In this document: positions 26,930-35,153 of the stretch, one piece after another
Numbering within the stretch: the first letter of the stretch is position 1
How the letters are laid out: every line of letters starts with the position of its first letter
From: Aliiruegeria sabulilitoris
Lineage (GTDB): Bacteria; Pseudomonadota; Alphaproteobacteria; Rhodobacterales; Rhodobacteraceae
Direction of reading: 5' to 3'
Assembly (NCBI RefSeq): GCF_001558155.1
Contig: NZ_LOAS01000031.1
Location: forward strand, 1 to 58,521
DNA: 58,521 nucleotides
The notes under the pieces: model-generated
Database searches by the model: none
What the model was told of the DNA's origin: nothing
What the model saw: the letters and a program-made list of their open reading frames with translations, nothing else
Translations under genes and position numbers: made by a program

Positions 26930-27967
26930 CTATTCCCGCACCACGGCGTCCAGCCAGGCCTTGGAAAAGGAAGCGCGCTTCATGTCGTCGAGATAGACCA
27001 GCAGCCCCGGCCCGATCCTGATCGGGCGCAGCGAGGGCGTCTCGTCGCTCGCGCGCGGGTTGACGGTGGCAAAGGGGTAATAGTCGGGCGGATCACCGCT
27101 CCAGGCGGCGTTCAGAAGAAAATCGACAAAGGCACCACCGAGACCGGGGCTCTCGGAGCTTGCCGGGATCAGGGCGGTGCGGTGCATGACGGTCACGAAA
27201 TCCTCCGGCATGACGACCTCGATGGCCTCGCCCGCCGCCTGACGCGGCTCTGCATAAGAGCCCAGCGCATTATAGGCGAAGGCAAGCTTGCCCGACGCGA
27301 CATCGCCAATCATTTCCGAGGAGCAACAATAGAGATGGGTGCCAAGCCCCCCCATGACCTCCATGAGGCGCCAGAATGTCTCGGACGTGCGGGCATCCTG
27401 CGTCGCGAACAGGTAGCCCGCGCCGCTGCTGCGAATGTCATAGGTGCCGATCCGGCCACGAAAACGCTCCGGATGTTCGCGCAGCAGCGTGATCAGGTCC
27501 TGCCGGTTGCGAGGCCGCTCCAGCCCCTCGAACGCCGCCGGGGAGACGACCAATGTCGCCGCTTCCTGCGTGAAGGCGAAGACCTGATCGCGCCAGTTAG
27601 CCCATTCGGGCAGCCGGGCCGTGGCCGTGGAAACATGACTCAACGCCATGCCGTCATTGGACAGCTTGGTCTGCAGGTCCATGGCCGAGGAGAGCGCGAC
27701 ATCGAAAGCCTGCCCTTCGCTGACAAGGGCCTTCATCATCTCGGTGGAACTGGCCACGGTATAATCGATCGTTGTGCCCGGGTTGCGCTCCTGAAAGGCG
27801 CGCAGCATCGGCTCGAATATCTCGATATCGGTGGTCGACAGGATCCGCAGCACCGGGCTGTCCGGCGTGGCCTCGTAGATGACATGCGCTTCGCTCTCGA
27901 AGGCGCGGGCCGGGCCGGCAAGCGTGGCGAGCGCAATCAGGACAGAGGCAAGACGAGCGAGACGCAT
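26930..27967 (-). CDS. Orphan periplasmic binding protein next to tctDE
   Basis: A 345-residue exported protein. The signal peptide MRLARLASVLIALATLAGPARA is followed by a type II ABC-transporter-like binding protein of the extracellular-binding (iron/thiamine-like) class: VLRILSTTDIEIFEPMLRAF, SSTEMMKALVSEG, and a C-terminal PFATVNPRA. No permease or ATPase gene is nearby. It overlaps the 3' end of tctE by 31 bases, so it is co-translated with the sensor kinase. By context it could present the signal molecule to TctE; this is inference. It is unrelated to TctC in sequence type. Confidence 0.78.
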   Translation of the reverse strand: MRLARLASVLIALATLAGPARAFESEAHVIYEATPDSPVLRILSTTDIEIFEPMLRAFQERNPGTTIDYTVASSTEMMKALVSEGQAFDVALSSAMDLQTKLSNDGMALSHVSTATARLPEWANWRDQVFAFTQEAATLVVSPAAFEGLERPRNRQDLITLLREHPERFRGRIGTYDIRSSGAGYLFATQDARTSETFWRLMEVMGGLGTHLYCCSSEMIGDVASGKLAFAYNALGSYAEPRQAAGEAIEVVMPEDFVTVMHRTALIPASSESPGLGGAFVDFLLNAAWSGDPPDYYPFATVNPRASDETPSLRPIRIGPGLLVYLDDMKRASFSKAWLDAVVRE

Positions 27968-29322
27968 GCGCCGACTCCTTCCGGGTTCTGTTCGAGTTCA
28001 AGCCGGCCGCCATGTGCCTGGGCAACCTCGTCGGCAATGGTCAGCCCGAGGCCGGAACCAACCGTGCCCTGCGAATTGCTGCCCCGCGCGAAGCGTCGGG
28101 TCAACCGCTTGCCGGCCCCTTTTGGAAAGCCCGCCCCCTGATCGCAGACCCGGATATGGCAGGTGTCCTCCTCGGCCCACATATCCACCGCGATATCGCT
28201 TTCCGCAGGCGAATATTTGACGGCATTGTCCAGCAGATTGCCAAGGGCATTCTGGAGCAGGATCGGGTCGCCGATGACCTGCAGGTCGGTCGGAGCAACC
28301 ACGGTGATCGCGATATCCTTGAGGCCCGCCACCGGTTGCAGGCGGCGCACGGTCTCGGCGATGAGATCGCTCGGCCGGAGCGGCACATGTTCGAGCTGGT
28401 CCGTGCGGAAGGTGACCATCGCGTGATCCAGAAGCTGGCCCGCGGCACGGGAGCTTTCGTCCAGCGCGTGGATCATGTCGTTGAGCGATGTGCGGTTCTC
28501 GGGCTTGTCCATGCGGTTCAGCGCGACTTCGGCCTGCGCGCGCACGGTCGCAAGCGGCGTGCGGACACGGTGGGCCGCTTCGGCCATGAAATCCTCGGAG
28601 CGGGTGAGCGTGATCTGCAGGCGGCCAATGAGCCGGTTGAGCGCCTCGACCAATGGCGCCATTTCCCGCGGCACCTCGGCCACGACCGGACGCAGATCCT
28701 GCGGCCCCCGGCGCGAAACGGACGCGGCGAGCCGTTCCAGCGGGTCGATGGCCGATTGCGCCACGGCAACGGCGAGCGCGCCCGCGACGGCGAAGAAGCC
28801 GATCCCGAGATAGGCCGCGTTGCGCCAAATCTCCTGCAGCGTCTGCTGCGCGCCGCCCCGGGTCTGCGCGACGGAGACGGTGACATGGAGCGGGCGCTGC
28901 CCGCGCGCAAGCAGCCGCGACGCGGTGGCCATGCGCACGCTTACGCCAAGGAACTCGACCGTATCGAAGCTGCGTCCACGCTCATTGGCCTGAAGGCCCG
29001 ATTTTGGTAGATCCTCGTAACCAGTCAGATGCGCGCCATCGACGGTGACCTTGTAGAACACCCGGTCATCGGAGACATTGCCGAGCATCGACAGCGCGGC
29101 GTAGGGAATGTCGATGCCGATCTCGCCTTCCAGAACGGTGGCGGATTCGAGAATCGAGGTGACAGAGGCGTCGAGGATATTGTCCTGGCTGACCTGCGCG
29201 ACCTTCTCGGCGAAGTTCAGGACGATAACGAATAGCAACCCCGCCAGCAGTGCCGAAGACAGCAACAGCCGCAGCGTCAGGCGACGGCGGATGGAGCCGG
29301 TAATGACGACCTTGTCGCTCAT
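27937..29322 (-). CDS. tctE: Sensor histidine kinase for tricarboxylate transport
   Basis: A 461-residue inner-membrane histidine kinase. A first helix (about 18-40) precedes a periplasmic sensor region (about 41-165), with a second helix near 170-190. The HisKA domain carries AAHRVRTPLATVRAQAE (phospho-His), and the HATPase domain has NLLDNAVKYSP, DQGAGFP and GSGLGLTIADEV. Its stretch around RVFYKVTVDGAHLTGYEDLP is the TctE-type sensing domain. It pairs with tctD, whose stop it overlaps by ATGA, and probably responds to external tricarboxylates to switch on tctCBA. Confidence 0.9.
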   Translation of the reverse strand: MSDKVVITGSIRRRLTLRLLLSSALLAGLLFVIVLNFAEKVAQVSQDNILDASVTSILESATVLEGEIGIDIPYAALSMLGNVSDDRVFYKVTVDGAHLTGYEDLPKSGLQANERGRSFDTVEFLGVSVRMATASRLLARGQRPLHVTVSVAQTRGGAQQTLQEIWRNAAYLGIGFFAVAGALAVAVAQSAIDPLERLAASVSRRGPQDLRPVVAEVPREMAPLVEALNRLIGRLQITLTRSEDFMAEAAHRVRTPLATVRAQAEVALNRMDKPENRTSLNDMIHALDESSRAAGQLLDHAMVTFRTDQLEHVPLRPSDLIAETVRRLQPVAGLKDIAITVVAPTDLQVIGDPILLQNALGNLLDNAVKYSPAESDIAVDMWAEEDTCHIRVCDQGAGFPKGAGKRLTRRFARGSNSQGTVGSGLGLTIADEVAQAHGGRLELEQNPEGVGACVSLVLPLS

Positions 29323-29984
29323 TCAACCTGCAGCCGATAACCGAGGCCACGCACGGTGACGATGGCAACAGGCGAGCCGTCGAGATGTTTTCGCAGGCGG
29401 CCGACATAGACCTCGATCGCGTTCTCGGAGACCTCTTCCTCATAGGAAAACAGCCGGTCCATAAGCTTGGCCTTGCTCAATATCTGGTCCTGCGCGCCGA
29501 GAAACAGCTCCAGCAGGCGCAACTCCTTGGCCCGAAGCGTGGTGGTGCGGTCGCCCAATTTGAGCGTACCCGCCTGCGGATCGAAGGTGAGGTTGCCGAT
29601 ATGGCGCTGGTTGGTGCCACTGCCGCCACGCCTGCGCAGCACTGCCCGGCAGCGCGCCTCCAGCTCTGAGAAATCGAAGGGCTTGGTCAGGTAATCATCG
29701 GCGCCGAGATCCAGCACCGTCACCCGGTCCGACACCTCGGAACGCGCGGTCAGCACGATGACCGGGGTTTCGTCCTGCAGGCGGCGCTGCTCTTCGAGGA
29801 AATCGCGCCCGTCGCCATCGGGCAGCATGATGTCGAGCAGGATCAGGTCGTATTCCGTGGTGGCGATGAAATCCTTGCCCGAGGCGATATCCGGGCCGTG
29901 ATCAACAACATGCCCGTCCAACGTCAGCCGCTCTGTCACGGCAGAGGCCAGCTTGGCATTGTCCTCGATCAGCAGGAATCGCAC
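29319..29984 (-). CDS. tctD: Response regulator for tricarboxylate transport (OmpR/PhoB type)
   Basis: A 221-residue regulator. The receiver domain has Asp51 in LILLDIMLPDGDG and Lys101 in LTKPFD; the winged-helix DNA-binding domain includes LRAKELRLLELFL and the C-terminal VRGLGYRL. The start is a GTG at 29984 (VRFLLIEDN), supported by GGGGGAGA upstream; the longer frame to 30104 has no homology. It is the first gene of tctD-tctE-binding protein, and likely acts on the promoter between 26790 and 26929. Confidence 0.92.
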   Translation of the reverse strand: MRFLLIEDNAKLASAVTERLTLDGHVVDHGPDIASGKDFIATTEYDLILLDIMLPDGDGRDFLEEQRRLQDETPVIVLTARSEVSDRVTVLDLGADDYLTKPFDFSELEARCRAVLRRRGGSGTNQRHIGNLTFDPQAGTLKLGDRTTTLRAKELRLLELFLGAQDQILSKAKLMDRLFSYEEEVSENAIEVYVGRLRKHLDGSPVAIVTVRGLGYRLQVE

Positions 29985-30105
29985 CTGTCTTCTCCCCCAG
30001 CGCGCAGATCTGGCCCTGTCCGGACCAATCCGCACCGATGCTAAAGCAAGCGCGCGGCCTGATCCATCGACATGGGCGCCGCAGGGGCAGGACCGGCAAG
30101 ACAAA

Positions 30106-30130
30106 GGCCGGCAACGCGCTGTTGCCGGCC
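30106..30130 (-). terminator. Rho-independent terminator of the otn operon
   Basis: A perfect 10-base stem (GGCCGGCAAC at 30106-30115 and its complement at 30121-30130, five-base loop) lies 25 bases past the otnI stop. On the - strand it is followed by TTTGTCTT. It separates the otn operon from tctD. Confidence 0.8.
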
Positions 30131-30154
30131 GTTCTCATCCGTGGTGGGGCGAAC

Positions 30155-30907
30155 TCAGCCTTTCATCCAGCCGAGGCCTTCATCCGTGGTGCCGCGCGGC
30201 TTGTATTCCGCCCCGAGCGGCGCGTCATAACCAAGGCTCGCGATATGGGCGAAGATATGGTCGTAATTCACCTCGCCGCAATCGGGCTCGGTCCGTTCGG
30301 GCACGCTGGCGAACTGGATATGTCCGATCACCGGCAGGCGATCCGTCAGGCGCCGGGTCAGGTCGCCCTCCATGATCTGCAGGTGGTAGCAGTCGAACAT
30401 CAGCTTGATATTCGGCGCGCCCACTTCCTCGATGATCTCCACTGCCTGGGCGGAGGTGCCCAGGAAATAGCCCGGCGCGTCGTGGTGGTTGAGCGGCTCG
30501 ATCAGGATGGTCTTGCCGAGCTTGGCCGCCGCTTCGCAAGCATATTGAAGATTGGCGACGAAGGTCGCGTGTGCTTCCGGGCCTTCGGCAAAACCGGCCA
30601 TTACGTGGACATTCGGCGTGCCGATCGCTTCGGCATAGGCAAGCGCCTGGTCAATGGCGGCCTTGGCCTCGGCTTCGCGGCCGGGCAACGCGCAAAGCCC
30701 GTTTTCGCCGGGGTTGCCGCGCACGGTGTTGAGGCCGAGCATGGTCAGCCCGGTTTCCTTGAGCGCGGCGGCCACGTCCTCGGCAGGCGTCTCGTAGGGC
30801 CAGTGGCACTCGACGGCGTCAAAGCCCGCGGCCTTGGCGGCGCGGACGGCATCGGGAAGGGAATGCTCGGTCCACAGGAAACCGAGATTGGCGGAAAACT
30901 TGGTCAT
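30155..30907 (-). CDS. otnI: 2-oxo-tetronate isomerase (hydroxypyruvate isomerase family)
   Basis: A 250-residue TIM-barrel isomerase. It converts 2-oxo- to 3-oxo-tetronate in erythronate/threonate catabolism. Family marks: FSANLGFLWTEHSLPDAVRAA at the N-terminus, GFDAVECHWPYETP, the metal-binding Glu in ILIEPLNHHDAPGYFL, and FDCYHLQIMEGDL (metal Asp/His). The role is fixed mainly by the otnK and otnC genes immediately upstream; a true hydroxypyruvate isomerase would look similar. The ATG at 30907 begins one base after the otnC stop codon. Confidence 0.86.
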   Translation of the reverse strand: MTKFSANLGFLWTEHSLPDAVRAAKAAGFDAVECHWPYETPAEDVAAALKETGLTMLGLNTVRGNPGENGLCALPGREAEAKAAIDQALAYAEAIGTPNVHVMAGFAEGPEAHATFVANLQYACEAAAKLGKTILIEPLNHHDAPGYFLGTSAQAVEIIEEVGAPNIKLMFDCYHLQIMEGDLTRRLTDRLPVIGHIQFASVPERTEPDCGEVNYDHIFAHIASLGYDAPLGAEYKPRGTTDEGLGWMKG

Positions 30908-30908
30908 A

Positions 30909-31562
30909 TCAATCGTCCCATTCGACATTGAACTTCGTCACGAGGCCCTGGATCTGCGCCTCATTCAGCATTTTGGGGGAGAGGCCACGGGTGAGGATGG
31001 CGAGCTTCGAGGTCTCCTCCAGTTCTTCCATCGCGTAGCAGGCGGCCTCAAGGTCCTTGCCGGCCACGACGGGGCCGTGATTGGCCAGCACCACGGCCGA
31101 GCGCTTGCCCGCCAGCCCGCGGATCGCCTCGCCCATCGCCGGATCGCCCGGCATGAAATAAGGCAGCAGCTTCACCTTGCCGAGCTTCATGACGCCATAG
31201 GCCGTGAGCGGCGGGATCATGTCCTCGGGGTCGGTATCGGGCAGCATCGAGAGCGCGACCGAGTGGGTGGAGTGCAGGTGCACCACCGCGCCGGTTTGCG
31301 CGGGCCGGGTCTCGTAGAAGGCCGCGTGCAGGGCGACCTCCTTGGTCGGTGCGTCGCCTTCGATATGTGCGCGGGTCTCGTCGAGAACGGAGAGCCGCGC
31401 CGGGTCCAGCCGGCCGAAGCAACTGCCGGTGGGGGTCACCAGCAGCCGCCCGTCTTCCAGCCGGGCCGAGATGTTGCCACTGGCGCCGGGGGTCAGCCCC
31501 CGGTCATAAAGCGACTTGGCAAAGACACAGACTTGCTCGCGCAGGCGGGCCTCGGCGCTCAT
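30909..31562 (-). CDS. otnC: 3-oxo-tetronate 4-phosphate decarboxylase (class II aldolase/adducin family)
   Basis: A 217-residue zinc enzyme converting 3-oxo-tetronate 4-phosphate to dihydroxyacetone phosphate plus CO2. The class II aldolase pattern is clear: GLTPGASGNISARLEDGRLLVTPTG, zinc histidines in VHLHSTHSVAL, and VVLANHGPVVAGKDLEAAC. The start ATG 31562 overlaps the otnK stop (ATGA). Family members also include fuculose-phosphate aldolases; the neighbouring otnK and otnI decide the call. Confidence 0.87.
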   Translation of the reverse strand: MSAEARLREQVCVFAKSLYDRGLTPGASGNISARLEDGRLLVTPTGSCFGRLDPARLSVLDETRAHIEGDAPTKEVALHAAFYETRPAQTGAVVHLHSTHSVALSMLPDTDPEDMIPPLTAYGVMKLGKVKLLPYFMPGDPAMGEAIRGLAGKRSAVVLANHGPVVAGKDLEAACYAMEELEETSKLAILTRGLSPKMLNEAQIQGLVTKFNVEWDD

Positions 31563-32836
31563 GAGATCTGCTCCAGCTTCTCGAACGCGTCAGTGAAGAA
31601 ACTGACCGCGCCGAAATTGCCGGATTTCAGCGTCATGGCGATCTGCGCGTCACCGGAGCGGCACCATGTCCACGGCACGCCGGGGGCGATTTCCGCGTCG
31701 ATCTCCATCGCCGTGACGCCGAGCGCCTTGGTCACCGCTCCCGATGTCTCGCCACCGGCAACGACGAAGCGGCGCACGCCCTGGGCCAGCGCGTCCTGCG
31801 CCAGCTGCGCCAGCGCGGATTCGACCAGTTCACCGGCCTCGGCCACGCCCAGTTCGGCCTGAACCTTGGCCACGTCTTCCGGCTCGGCGGTGGCATAGAT
31901 GATCTTGGGCGTTTCCAGATCCTGCGCGGCCAGCCAGTCGCGGGCGGCTTGCGGGCCGTTGGCGGCCAGATCCAGCGGGTCGAGCTTGTATCCCACCGCC
32001 TTGGGCAGGTAATCGGCCACCTGCGCGCGCGTCATCGCCGAGCAGGAGCCGGAGAAGACGATGGAGCCCTTGCCGACCTGCGGCGCGGCCTCGCGCTTGG
32101 CGGCTTCGGTGATCGCGCCTTCCCGCAGGTAGATGCCGGGCAGCGGCATGGCGACGGCGGAACCGCCGGTCATCAGCTTCATCTCGTGGCAGGCCTCGGC
32201 GATGATACCCAGATCCTCGTCGGCCACGGCATCGACGACGACATGCGCCACGCCCTCGGCCTTGAGCTCTTCCATCCGCGCCTTCAGCGCCTCCGTGCCG
32301 CGCGCCACGGTCAGGCGGTTGGCGAGCCCCACCTTGCCCTTCACCTGCGGTTCGATCAGTCGCATCAGGTTGCTGTCGCGCATCGGCGTCAGCGGGTGAT
32401 CTTTCATCGGGCTCTCGGCCAGCGGCAGCTCGCCGACAAACAGGTTGCCCATGAAGATCGCGCGGCCGTTTTCAGGGAAGGCCGGGCAATAGATCGTCTG
32501 ATCCGCCCCGATCTCCGCCATCAACGCCTCGGCCACCGGGCCGATATTCCCCTCTGCCGTGCTGTCAAAGGTCGAGCAGTATTTCCAGAAGAACCGCTCG
32601 GCCCCCGCACGGCGCAGCCAGTCCAGAGCGGCGCGTGTCTCGGCCACGGCCTCGGCCACCGGTGCGGTCCGGCATTTGAGCGCAATCACCTCGAAGGCGG
32701 CGACATCCGCCTCTTCCGGGGCCTCTTCCGGCACGCCCATCCTGAGCGAAACTTTCACGCCGGAGCGCGCAAGCAGCCCCGCAAGGTCCGTCGCGCCGGT
32801 GAAATCATCGGCAATACATCCAAGAACCACGCCCAT
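31559..32836 (-). CDS. otnK: 3-oxo-tetronate kinase (four-carbon acid sugar kinase family)
   Basis: A 425-residue DUF1537-type kinase. It phosphorylates 3-oxo-tetronate before decarboxylation by OtnC. The N-terminal GCIADDFTGATDLAGLLA (substrate domain) and the C-terminal GGETSGAVTKALGV (nucleotide domain) are the family signatures, with KYCSTFDSTAEGNIGPV between. ATG 32836 has GGAG at suitable spacing; an in-frame ATG 12 bases earlier is possible. It is the first intact gene of the operon, and 32837-33200 upstream contains a dehydrogenase remnant and a LacI-type operator. Confidence 0.9.
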   Translation of the reverse strand: MGVVLGCIADDFTGATDLAGLLARSGVKVSLRMGVPEEAPEEADVAAFEVIALKCRTAPVAEAVAETRAALDWLRRAGAERFFWKYCSTFDSTAEGNIGPVAEALMAEIGADQTIYCPAFPENGRAIFMGNLFVGELPLAESPMKDHPLTPMRDSNLMRLIEPQVKGKVGLANRLTVARGTEALKARMEELKAEGVAHVVVDAVADEDLGIIAEACHEMKLMTGGSAVAMPLPGIYLREGAITEAAKREAAPQVGKGSIVFSGSCSAMTRAQVADYLPKAVGYKLDPLDLAANGPQAARDWLAAQDLETPKIIYATAEPEDVAKVQAELGVAEAGELVESALAQLAQDALAQGVRRFVVAGGETSGAVTKALGVTAMEIDAEIAPGVPWTWCRSGDAQIAMTLKSGNFGAVSFFTDAFEKLEQIS

Positions 32837-32901
32837 CGTGCTCTCCATCCCTTCCGTTTGGAACCATCCGGGCCGGAAGTTAACCGGTCCGGCTCGGTCA
32901 A

Positions 32902-33009
32902 TCAGTCTTCAACGCCCAGCAACATGACGCCGGCCTCCGCAATCACCGCGCTCGGATCCTCTACGAAAAGGCCGGGAGCGGAATGGGGCGTGTAGTCGCC
33001 CTTGGCCAT
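32902..33009 (-). pseudogene. Probable remnant of a beta-hydroxyacid dehydrogenase (LtnD-like) gene
   Basis: A 35-codon frame on the - strand reads MAKGDYTPHSAPGLFVEDP and continues with SAVIAEAG. This resembles the C-terminal helical part of L-threonate/tetronate 2-dehydrogenases (the GDYTPHSA..iFVKD stretch). About nine further in-frame codons precede the ATG before two consecutive stops. The Rossmann domain is entirely missing. Its place directly upstream of otnK is where a dehydrogenase gene normally sits in such operons. I read it as a deletion scar. The homology is recalled by eye, so confidence is modest. Confidence 0.4.
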
Positions 33010-33076
33010 GCGCGCGTCCCAGGTCCCGAATGCTCATCATTTCCGACCTCCGGACAGCGCTCCCACATTGCAAGCT

Positions 33077-33100
33077 GGTATCGATACCGGTACCGATATC
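33077..33100. promoter_or_regulatory. Palindromic LacI-type operator between otnK and the LacI gene
   Basis: An 18-base near-perfect palindrome ATCGATACCGGTACCGAT (33080-33097) is centred on CCGG and extends to 20 of 24 symmetric positions over 33077-33100. The central CG-rich dyad with flanking AT is typical of LacI-family sites. It lies 101 bases before the LacI start and about 240 bases before otnK, so it could control both. Confidence 0.7.
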
Positions 33101-33200
33101 TTGGCGCTGGACCGACTGTCAAGATTCAACTATCTGTCAGGAAAGAGTGTCGCGATGGCCCTGCCCGCGCGATCCGGCATAAGGCGAAAACACGACAGAC

Positions 33201-34214
33201 ATGGCTGGGAAAAGACTGACACTGGCAGATGTCGCAAGGGCGGCGGGCGTGTCCAAGATGACCGCTTCGAGGGCGTTGCGGAACGCCGGCGACGTGTCGC
33301 GCGCGAATATCGAGAAGGTTCAGCAGGCCGCCCGCGAGATCGGCTACATTGGCAATCCCATAGCCATGTCGCTTTCGAACCAGCGCACGAACCTCGTTGG
33401 CGTGGTGGTCCCGAGCGCGTCCAATATCGTCTTTGCCGAAGTCCTTGCAGGGATCACCGAGGCGCTTTCGGACAGCGGGTTCCAACCCGTCATTGGCGTT
33501 ACGGACTACAACATCGACCGCGAGGCCGAAACGATCCGGGGCATGCTCTCCTGGCGGCCAGCCGGGTTGATCGTGACCGGTCTCGACCAGCCGGAACCGA
33601 CCCGGCAGCTTCTGGAACATGCCGGGTTGCCGGTGGTCCAGATCATGGATGTCGATGGCACGCCCACCGATGGCTGCGTAGGCATCGCCCAGACGGAAGC
33701 CGGCACGGCCATGGCGCGGGCGCTCATTGCGCAGGGTCGGCGCCGCATCGGCTATATCGGCTGTGACCTGGCGGGAGACACGCGCGCCACGAAGCGCCGG
33801 GCGGGGTTCGAGGCGGCGCTGGCCGCTGCCGGCGTTTCGCTCGTCGGGACACTGGTCTCAGAACAGCCTTCGTCGGTTGTCGCCGGACGCAAACTGACAG
33901 TCGAGTTCCTGTCACGACATGACGATATCGACTGCCTCTATTATTCCAATGACGACATCGCCGTTGGGGGGCTGTTCCACTGCATGGATGCCGGAATTCC
34001 GGTTCCGGAGCAGATTCTGCTGACGGGTTTCAATGGCCTCGATCTTGTGCAGGCCCTCCCCGCGCAAATTGCCACCACGCATACACCGCGCCACGAGATC
34101 GGGCTCAAGGCAGCACAGCTTATTCTCGAAGCGGCGGACCAGCGCAGCAACCGGGTCGACAGGATGATCGAGTTGCCGACCCGGATCGACATTACGCCCG
34201 GGTTCCCGCGATAG
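33201..34214 (+). CDS. LacI-family transcriptional regulator
   Basis: A 337-residue regulator. The N-terminal helix-turn-helix LTLADVARAAGVSKMTASRAL is followed by the hinge GNPIAMSLSNQRTNLVGVV and a periplasmic-binding-protein-like effector domain ending near residue 330. The ATG at 33201 gives the usual seven residues before the helix-turn-helix. It is divergent from otnK with a palindromic operator between, so a local repressor of sugar-acid catabolism, induced by erythronate/threonate or a product, is the simplest reading; the effector itself is not shown. Confidence 0.9.
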   Translation: MAGKRLTLADVARAAGVSKMTASRALRNAGDVSRANIEKVQQAAREIGYIGNPIAMSLSNQRTNLVGVVVPSASNIVFAEVLAGITEALSDSGFQPVIGVTDYNIDREAETIRGMLSWRPAGLIVTGLDQPEPTRQLLEHAGLPVVQIMDVDGTPTDGCVGIAQTEAGTAMARALIAQGRRRIGYIGCDLAGDTRATKRRAGFEAALAAAGVSLVGTLVSEQPSSVVAGRKLTVEFLSRHDDIDCLYYSNDDIAVGGLFHCMDAGIPVPEQILLTGFNGLDLVQALPAQIATTHTPRHEIGLKAAQLILEAADQRSNRVDRMIELPTRIDITPGFPR

Positions 34215-34249
34215 GGCAAATGCGGTCGATGCCGGATCCCGAACAGAGG

Positions 34250-34957
34250 TTAGCGTGATTTCACCCGCTTCGCGGTCGGATCGGACCCAGTGTAGTCCCG
34301 AAGCACCGCGACGTCATCGATCGCGGCAAGGTTTCCGGAGACACGCACACCGACCGAGCGCAGGCGCGTGAAGGCACGCGACAAGCTCTCGGGCTTCATG
34401 CCAAGCCGCCCCGCGATCAACCCCTTGTCATAGGGAAGCGTCACGATAGCACTGCGGGCATCAGGATCGCAAAACTCGAGCAGAAACTTCGCCGTCCGCT
34501 CCGCACCCGTCTCGGCCTTGAGCTGCTCAAGCTGCGTCACAAGCGCATGCAGATGCACGAAAGCAGACGCCAGGATGGACTCGGCTGTCTCGGGATTGTT
34601 CCGCATCATCTCCAGCAGCGCGGCCGTTGGAACCTCCAGGGTTTCGCTTTCCATGACGGCCTCGGCCGAAACGGGGTAATTGCCACCGCGAAAGGCAACA
34701 GCCTCACCGAAACTCTCGCCCCTGGAGAACACATGGACGACCGTCTCGCCACCAGCCTGGGACATGCGAAAGAGCTTCACCCAGCCAGCGACCACGATGT
34801 GGATCGACTGCGCGGCCTCCCCTTGCAGAAACAGGTTCTGGCCGCGATCGTATTTGCGCCAGATCGACCGCTCCAGAAGCCGGCTGGCAACGTCTTCCGG
34901 AAGACTCTTCAACAGTAGCGAGTTACGCGCGATCTTCTTCCGGGTATCTTCGGGCAT
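34250..34957 (-). CDS. Crp/Fnr-family regulator (DNR/NNR-like)
   Basis: A 235-residue regulator. It has a cyclic-nucleotide-binding-like N-terminal domain (about 20-135, with GQNLFLQGEAAQSIHIVVAGWVKLF), a long dimerisation helix (about 140-175) and a C-terminal winged helix. The recognition helix reads GMKPESLSRAFTRLR, with E and SR as in Fnr-type TTGA-binding proteins. The N-terminus lacks the cysteine cluster of a 4Fe-4S Fnr, so it fits the haem/NO-responsive DNR class better. ATG 34957 was chosen over one at 34975 because AGGACAGG precedes it. It lies downstream of the nap operon, whose promoter has a matching box. Confidence 0.85.
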   Translation of the reverse strand: MPEDTRKKIARNSLLLKSLPEDVASRLLERSIWRKYDRGQNLFLQGEAAQSIHIVVAGWVKLFRMSQAGGETVVHVFSRGESFGEAVAFRGGNYPVSAEAVMESETLEVPTAALLEMMRNNPETAESILASAFVHLHALVTQLEQLKAETGAERTAKFLLEFCDPDARSAIVTLPYDKGLIAGRLGMKPESLSRAFTRLRSVGVRVSGNLAAIDDVAVLRDYTGSDPTAKRVKSR

Positions 34958-35101
34958 CCACCTGTCCTTGCACACATCGGCACCGAGGACGTCGCCGATT
35001 CACTATTCGCAAGGTTGTGTCGTGGCATGGATCCGATGATTTTTCCAGTGAACGCGCCGTGTCGTGTTCGACGCCACCTGCACTTTCGGATGCTGCGAGA
35101 A

Positions 35102-35126
35102 AAACCGCTCCGGAACGGAGCGGTTT
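35102..35126 (-). terminator. Rho-independent terminator of the nap operon
   Basis: An 11-base perfect stem (AAACCGCTCCG/CGGAGCGGTTT, 3-base loop) runs from 35102 to 35126, about 28 bases past the stop of the small membrane protein. On the - strand it ends in TTTTTC. It is a strong intrinsic terminator. Confidence 0.92.
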
Positions 35127-35153
35127 GACATGTGGAGCACGCCGATGCGTCGG

